DNA from: Patescibacteria group bacterium
GTDB lineage: Bacteria; Patescibacteriota; Patescibacteriia; Patescibacteriales; GWC2-42-12
NCBI GenBank assembly: GCA_018817545.1
Contig: JAHITL010000085.1
Location: 1-13,674 of the forward strand
DNA length: 13,674 nt
Direction: 5' to 3'
The notes below the pieces were generated by a model. It saw nothing but the letters and a program-made list of their open reading frames with translations, had not been told where the DNA came from and made no database searches. This document shows, piece by piece, positions 10,638-13,674 of the stretch (position 1 is the stretch's first letter; every line of letters starts with the position of its first letter). A program made the position numbers and the translations under genes.

Positions 10638-13600
10638 ATGCTTAATTCAATAGAGACAACTGATTTTGATGCCATTAAATTAAAGTTAGCTTCGCCAGAA
10701 AGTATTTTGGCTTGTTCGCATGGAGAAATTGTTAAGCCAGAAACAATTAATTATCGTACTCAGAAACCTGAGAAAGATGGTTTGTTTTGTGAACGTATTT
10801 TTGGACCATCAAAAGATTGGGAATGTTATTGTGGAAAGTATAAAAAAATTCGTTACAAAGGTATAATTTGTGATAAATGCGGAGTAGAAGTAACGCGTAG
10901 TTTAGTTAGACGAGAAAGAATGGGACATATTAAATTGGAAGTTCCAGTTTCGCATATTTGGTTTTTGCGTGGAACTTCTTCTAAAATTGGTTTAATTTTA
11001 GACTTGCCTATGCAAGCAATGGAAAAAGTTATTTATTTTGCTAATTTTATTATTACTGAAGTTAATGAAGAATTACGACAAGCAACTATTGAACAAATTA
11101 AAAATGAGTATAAAAATAAGAAAAAAAATATTGAGAATGATTCAGTAAGACAAATTTCAGACGCAAAGAATAAAAAAAGTAAATTATTAAATCAAGATAA
11201 GAGTGAAATTGAAATAGTTGACATAATTAAAAAAGAGATAGAAGCGATAGAAGAAGTTAAAGATAATAAACTTAATGAGCTTGAACAAGCTTTTAATCAA
11301 GCACAAAGTGAGTTAAAAGAACTTACTCCTTTAACTATTATTACTGAAAGTGTTTATCAAAATCTTAGTTTAAAATATGGTCATATTTTTACAGCAAGTA
11401 TTGGCGCAGAAGCAATTAGAAAGTTGCTAGCAGGAGTTGATTTAACTAAAACAACTATTGAATTAGAAAAAGAATTGGTAGATGCTATAGATTCTAAAAA
11501 AGAAAGATTAATTAAACGATTAAAACTTTTAAAAAGTTTAAATGCTAACAATATTCGTCCTGAGTGGATGGTTTTAACAGTAGTTCCTGTTATTCCTCCT
11601 GATTTAAGACCAATGGTGCCACTTGATGGTGGTCGCTTTGCTACATCTGATTTGAATGATTTGTATAGACGTATTATTAATCGTAATAATCGTTTGCGAC
11701 AGCTTATAGATCTTCATGCTCCAGAAGTTATTTGTCGTAATGAAAAAAGAATGTTGCAAGAAGCTGTTGATGCTTTAATTGATAATTCTATTAGACATGG
11801 CAAGACTGTAGTCGCTTCTACTGGTCAAAAAAGAATGCTTAAATCTTTAGCAGATTCTTTAAAAGGAAAGCAAGGTCGTTTTCGTCAGAATTTATTAGGA
11901 AAAAGAACTGATTATTCAGGTAGAAGTGTTATTGTTGTTAATCCTAATTTAAAATTAGATCAATGTGGATTGCCTAAACGTATGGCAATGGAATTATTTA
12001 AGCCGTTTATTATTAGTAAATTAATTAAAAAAGAAATTGTTCACAATGTTAGAAGCGCTTCTCGTTTTATTGAAACAGGACATGATGAAGTTTGGGATAT
12101 TTTGGAAGAAATTATTAAAAAAGCTTATGTATTATTGAATCGTGCTCCTACTTTGCATCGTTTAGGAATCCAAGCTTTTAGACCAATTTTAATTGAAGGA
12201 TTAGCTATTCAAATTCATCCTTTGGTTTGCACTGCTTTTAACGCTGATTTTGACGGCGATCAAATGGCTGTTCATGTTCCTTTAACAAAAGAAGCTATTA
12301 GTGAAGCGCGTGATATCATGTTGGCATCTCATAATTTGTTAAAGCCTGCGACTGGGGATCCTATAGTAACACCTAATCAAGATATTATTTGGGGCGCGTT
12401 TTATATGACAACAGAACATATTGATCAACAGATTGATGAAAAATCTTTAAAATGTTTTTATTCTCCATTAGAAGCAAAATTAGCTTATTCATTAAATAAA
12501 ATTAAATTACAACAATCAATAAGAGTAAAAATAGATGGACAAGGACTTATTAGAACAACTGTAGGAAAAATTCTTTTTAATGAAATTTTGCCTAGCAAAC
12601 TTCAATATGTTAATGAAGTTGTTGGCAAAGGTAAAATAAAAAATATTATTAAAGATTGTTTGCTTTTTTACGGAGAAGAACGAACAGTTGATTTATTAGA
12701 TCAGTTAAAGAATAAGAGTTTTGAATATATTACAAAAAGTGGATTGTCTTGGGGTCTTGAAGATTTACCAGATTTAAAGATAGAAGATAGGTTTATTAAT
12801 GAAGCATCTAAACAAGCTGAAGAGGTTCAAGAGCAATATAATGATGGTTTATTAACTGATAGTGAGCGTTATAGTAAAATTATTGAGTTATGGACTGGAG
12901 TTAAAGAGAAGGTTACAAAAGTTTGTAGTAAAGGACTCCCAGAGGATGGTCCGCTTTTTTCAATGATTGAGTCTGGAGCTCGAGGTAGTTGGGCTCAGTT
13001 AACTCAGATTATTGGTATGAAAGGATTGGTTACTTCACCTAGCGGTGAAATTATGGAATTGCCTGTTAAGGGTAATTTTAAAAAGGGTTTTAGTGTTTTG
13101 GAATATTTTATTGCTACTCATGGTGTTCGTAAAGGTTTATCTGATACAGCGCTTCGTACTGCTAATGCTGGTTATTTAACCCGTCGTTTAGTTGATGTTG
13201 CTCAAGAAATGGTGATAGTTAAAGATGATTGTGGCGATAAAGATGGTTTGCTAATTACTAAAAATGAAAGTGAAGAAATGAGCGAAAGCGTTATTAGAAG
13301 AATTTCAGGACGTTATTTAGTTGATGATTTAAAAAACAGTAAAGGTAAAATTTTAGTTAAAGCAGGTGAATTAATCACAGAAGAAATTATTAATAAAATT
13401 GGTGAAGAAGATATAAAAGAAGCAAAAGTTAGATCAATTCTTAGTTGTAAAGTTAATAAAGGTGTTTGCGCTAAATGCTATGGCTATGATTTGGCTTATA
13501 ATAAAACAGTTAAGATTGGTACAGCAGTAGGTGTTATTGCTGCTCAATCAATTGGTGAGCCAGGCACACAGTTGACTATGAGAACTTTTCATACTGGTGG

Positions 13601-13674
13601 TGTGGCAGGTCAGGACGATATTACTCAGGGTTTACCAAGAGTAGAAGAAATTTTTGAAGTAAGAACTCCTAAGA
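10638..13674 (+). CDS. rpoC: DNA-directed RNA polymerase subunit beta', 3' end beyond the window
   Basis: About 1012 codons of RpoC are present, open to the window end; the start [21 protein letters not shown] at 10638 is canonical. Seen in order: the N-terminal zinc site C63-x-C65 and C78-x2-C81 ([14 protein letters not shown]); a charged, probably coiled-coil insertion at about 143-228; the [16 protein letters not shown] segment; [15 protein letters not shown]; the catalytic Mg motif NADFDGD (535-541, with D537, D539 and D541); [12 protein letters not shown] and the bridge-helix region; a second zinc site C865, C937, C944 and C947; and the trigger-loop MRTFHTGG (981-988). The last codons read [12 protein letters not shown], so the C-terminal part, including the omega-contacting tail, is missing. 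No Shine-Dalgarno motif; ATT precedes the ATG. Confidence 0.98.
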   Translation, partial: MLNSIETTDFDAIKLKLASPESILACSHGEIVKPETINYRTQKPEKDGLFCERIFGPSKDWECYCGKYKKIRYKGIICDKCGVEVTRSLVRRERMGHIKLEVPVSHIWFLRGTSSKIGLILDLPMQAMEKVIYFANFIITEVNEELRQATIEQIKNEYKNKKKNIENDSVRQISDAKNKKSKLLNQDKSEIEIVDIIKKEIEAIEEVKDNKLNELEQAFNQAQSELKELTPLTIITESVYQNLSLKYGHIFTASIGAEAIRKLLAGVDLTKTTIELEKELVDAIDSKKERLIKRLKLLKSLNANNIRPEWMVLTVVPVIPPDLRPMVPLDGGRFATSDLNDLYRRIINRNNRLRQLIDLHAPEVICRNEKRMLQEAVDALIDNSIRHGKTVVASTGQKRMLKSLADSLKGKQGRFRQNLLGKRTDYSGRSVIVVNPNLKLDQCGLPKRMAMELFKPFIISKLIKKEIVHNVRSASRFIETGHDEVWDILEEIIKKAYVLLNRAPTLHRLGIQAFRPILIEGLAIQIHPLVCTAFNADFDGDQMAVHVPLTKEAISEARDIMLASHNLLKPATGDPIVTPNQDIIWGAFYMTTEHIDQQIDEKSLKCFYSPLEAKLAYSLNKIKLQQSIRVKIDGQGLIRTTVGKILFNEILPSKLQYVNEVVGKGKIKNIIKDCLLFYGEERTVDLLDQLKNKSFEYITKSGLSWGLEDLPDLKIEDRFINEASKQAEEVQEQYNDGLLTDSERYSKIIELWTGVKEKVTKVCSKGLPEDGPLFSMIESGARGSWAQLTQIIGMKGLVTSPSGEIMELPVKGNFKKGFSVLEYFIATHGVRKGLSDTALRTANAGYLTRRLVDVAQEMVIVKDDCGDKDGLLITKNESEEMSESVIRRISGRYLVDDLKNSKGKILVKAGELITEEIINKIGEEDIKEAKVRSILSCKVNKGVCAKCYGYDLAYNKTVKIGTAVGVIAAQSIGEPGTQLTMRTFHTGGVAGQDDITQGLPRVEEIFEVRTPK

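Overview
The window looks like bacterial chromosome from a very AT-rich, compact genome, most likely a member of the Candidate Phyla Radiation (Patescibacteria; an ABY1/Parcubacteria-type lineage is my best guess, but the sequence alone does not fix it). The reasons are the low GC content, a short RpoB, a helical insertion near the RpoC N-terminus, a Mur ligase without the usual N-terminal domain, a FemAB-family gene next to it, and the absence of Shine-Dalgarno motifs before all eight visible start codons. Long ORFs of conserved proteins contain no in-frame TGA and use TGG for tryptophan, so the standard bacterial code applies. All recognised genes are on the + strand.

Layout. (1) 1-1767: the C-terminal tail of a bifunctional phosphoglucose/phosphomannose isomerase, then two unrecognised proteins that are paralogs of each other, one with a single membrane segment and one with a lipoprotein-type signal peptide. 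(2) 1764-1900: a strong sigma-70-type promoter overlapping the stop codon of the second paralog, an intrinsic terminator hairpin, and tRNA-Glu(UUC). (3) 2006-3160: tsaD, for the t6A tRNA modification, with its own terminator. (4) 3200-6456: ruvA, a FemAB-family peptidoglycan bridge aminoacyltransferase and a MurE-like ligase. (5) 6457-7104: a 648-base non-coding leader with AT-rich repeats, a consensus DnaA box, an extended -10 promoter and three hairpins, of which the first is a three-way-junction RNA with a terminator-like end. (6) 7105-13674: rpoB and rpoC (rpoC runs off the window end), the beta and beta' subunits of RNA polymerase.

How the genes fit together. They are mostly housekeeping: sugar-phosphate supply, tRNA-Glu and t6A modification for translation, Holliday-junction processing, cell-wall stem and bridge peptide synthesis (murE next to femAB), and transcription. 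rpoBC is not directly preceded by rplJ-rplL here, and appears to have its own promoter and a structured leader.

The most unusual signal is a family of short (7-8 bp) A-rich tandem repeats. They lie in intergenic regions, and also inside tsaD, femAB and murE as in-frame arrays encoding VKSxKxxVxS-like or FKIQNLKFKIQ peptides. In the heptamer arrays, the one variable base is never T at any of the positions where T would create a TAA stop codon. The other main points are the tandem paralog pair, the promoter/terminator overlap before tRNA-Glu, and the structured rpoB leader.
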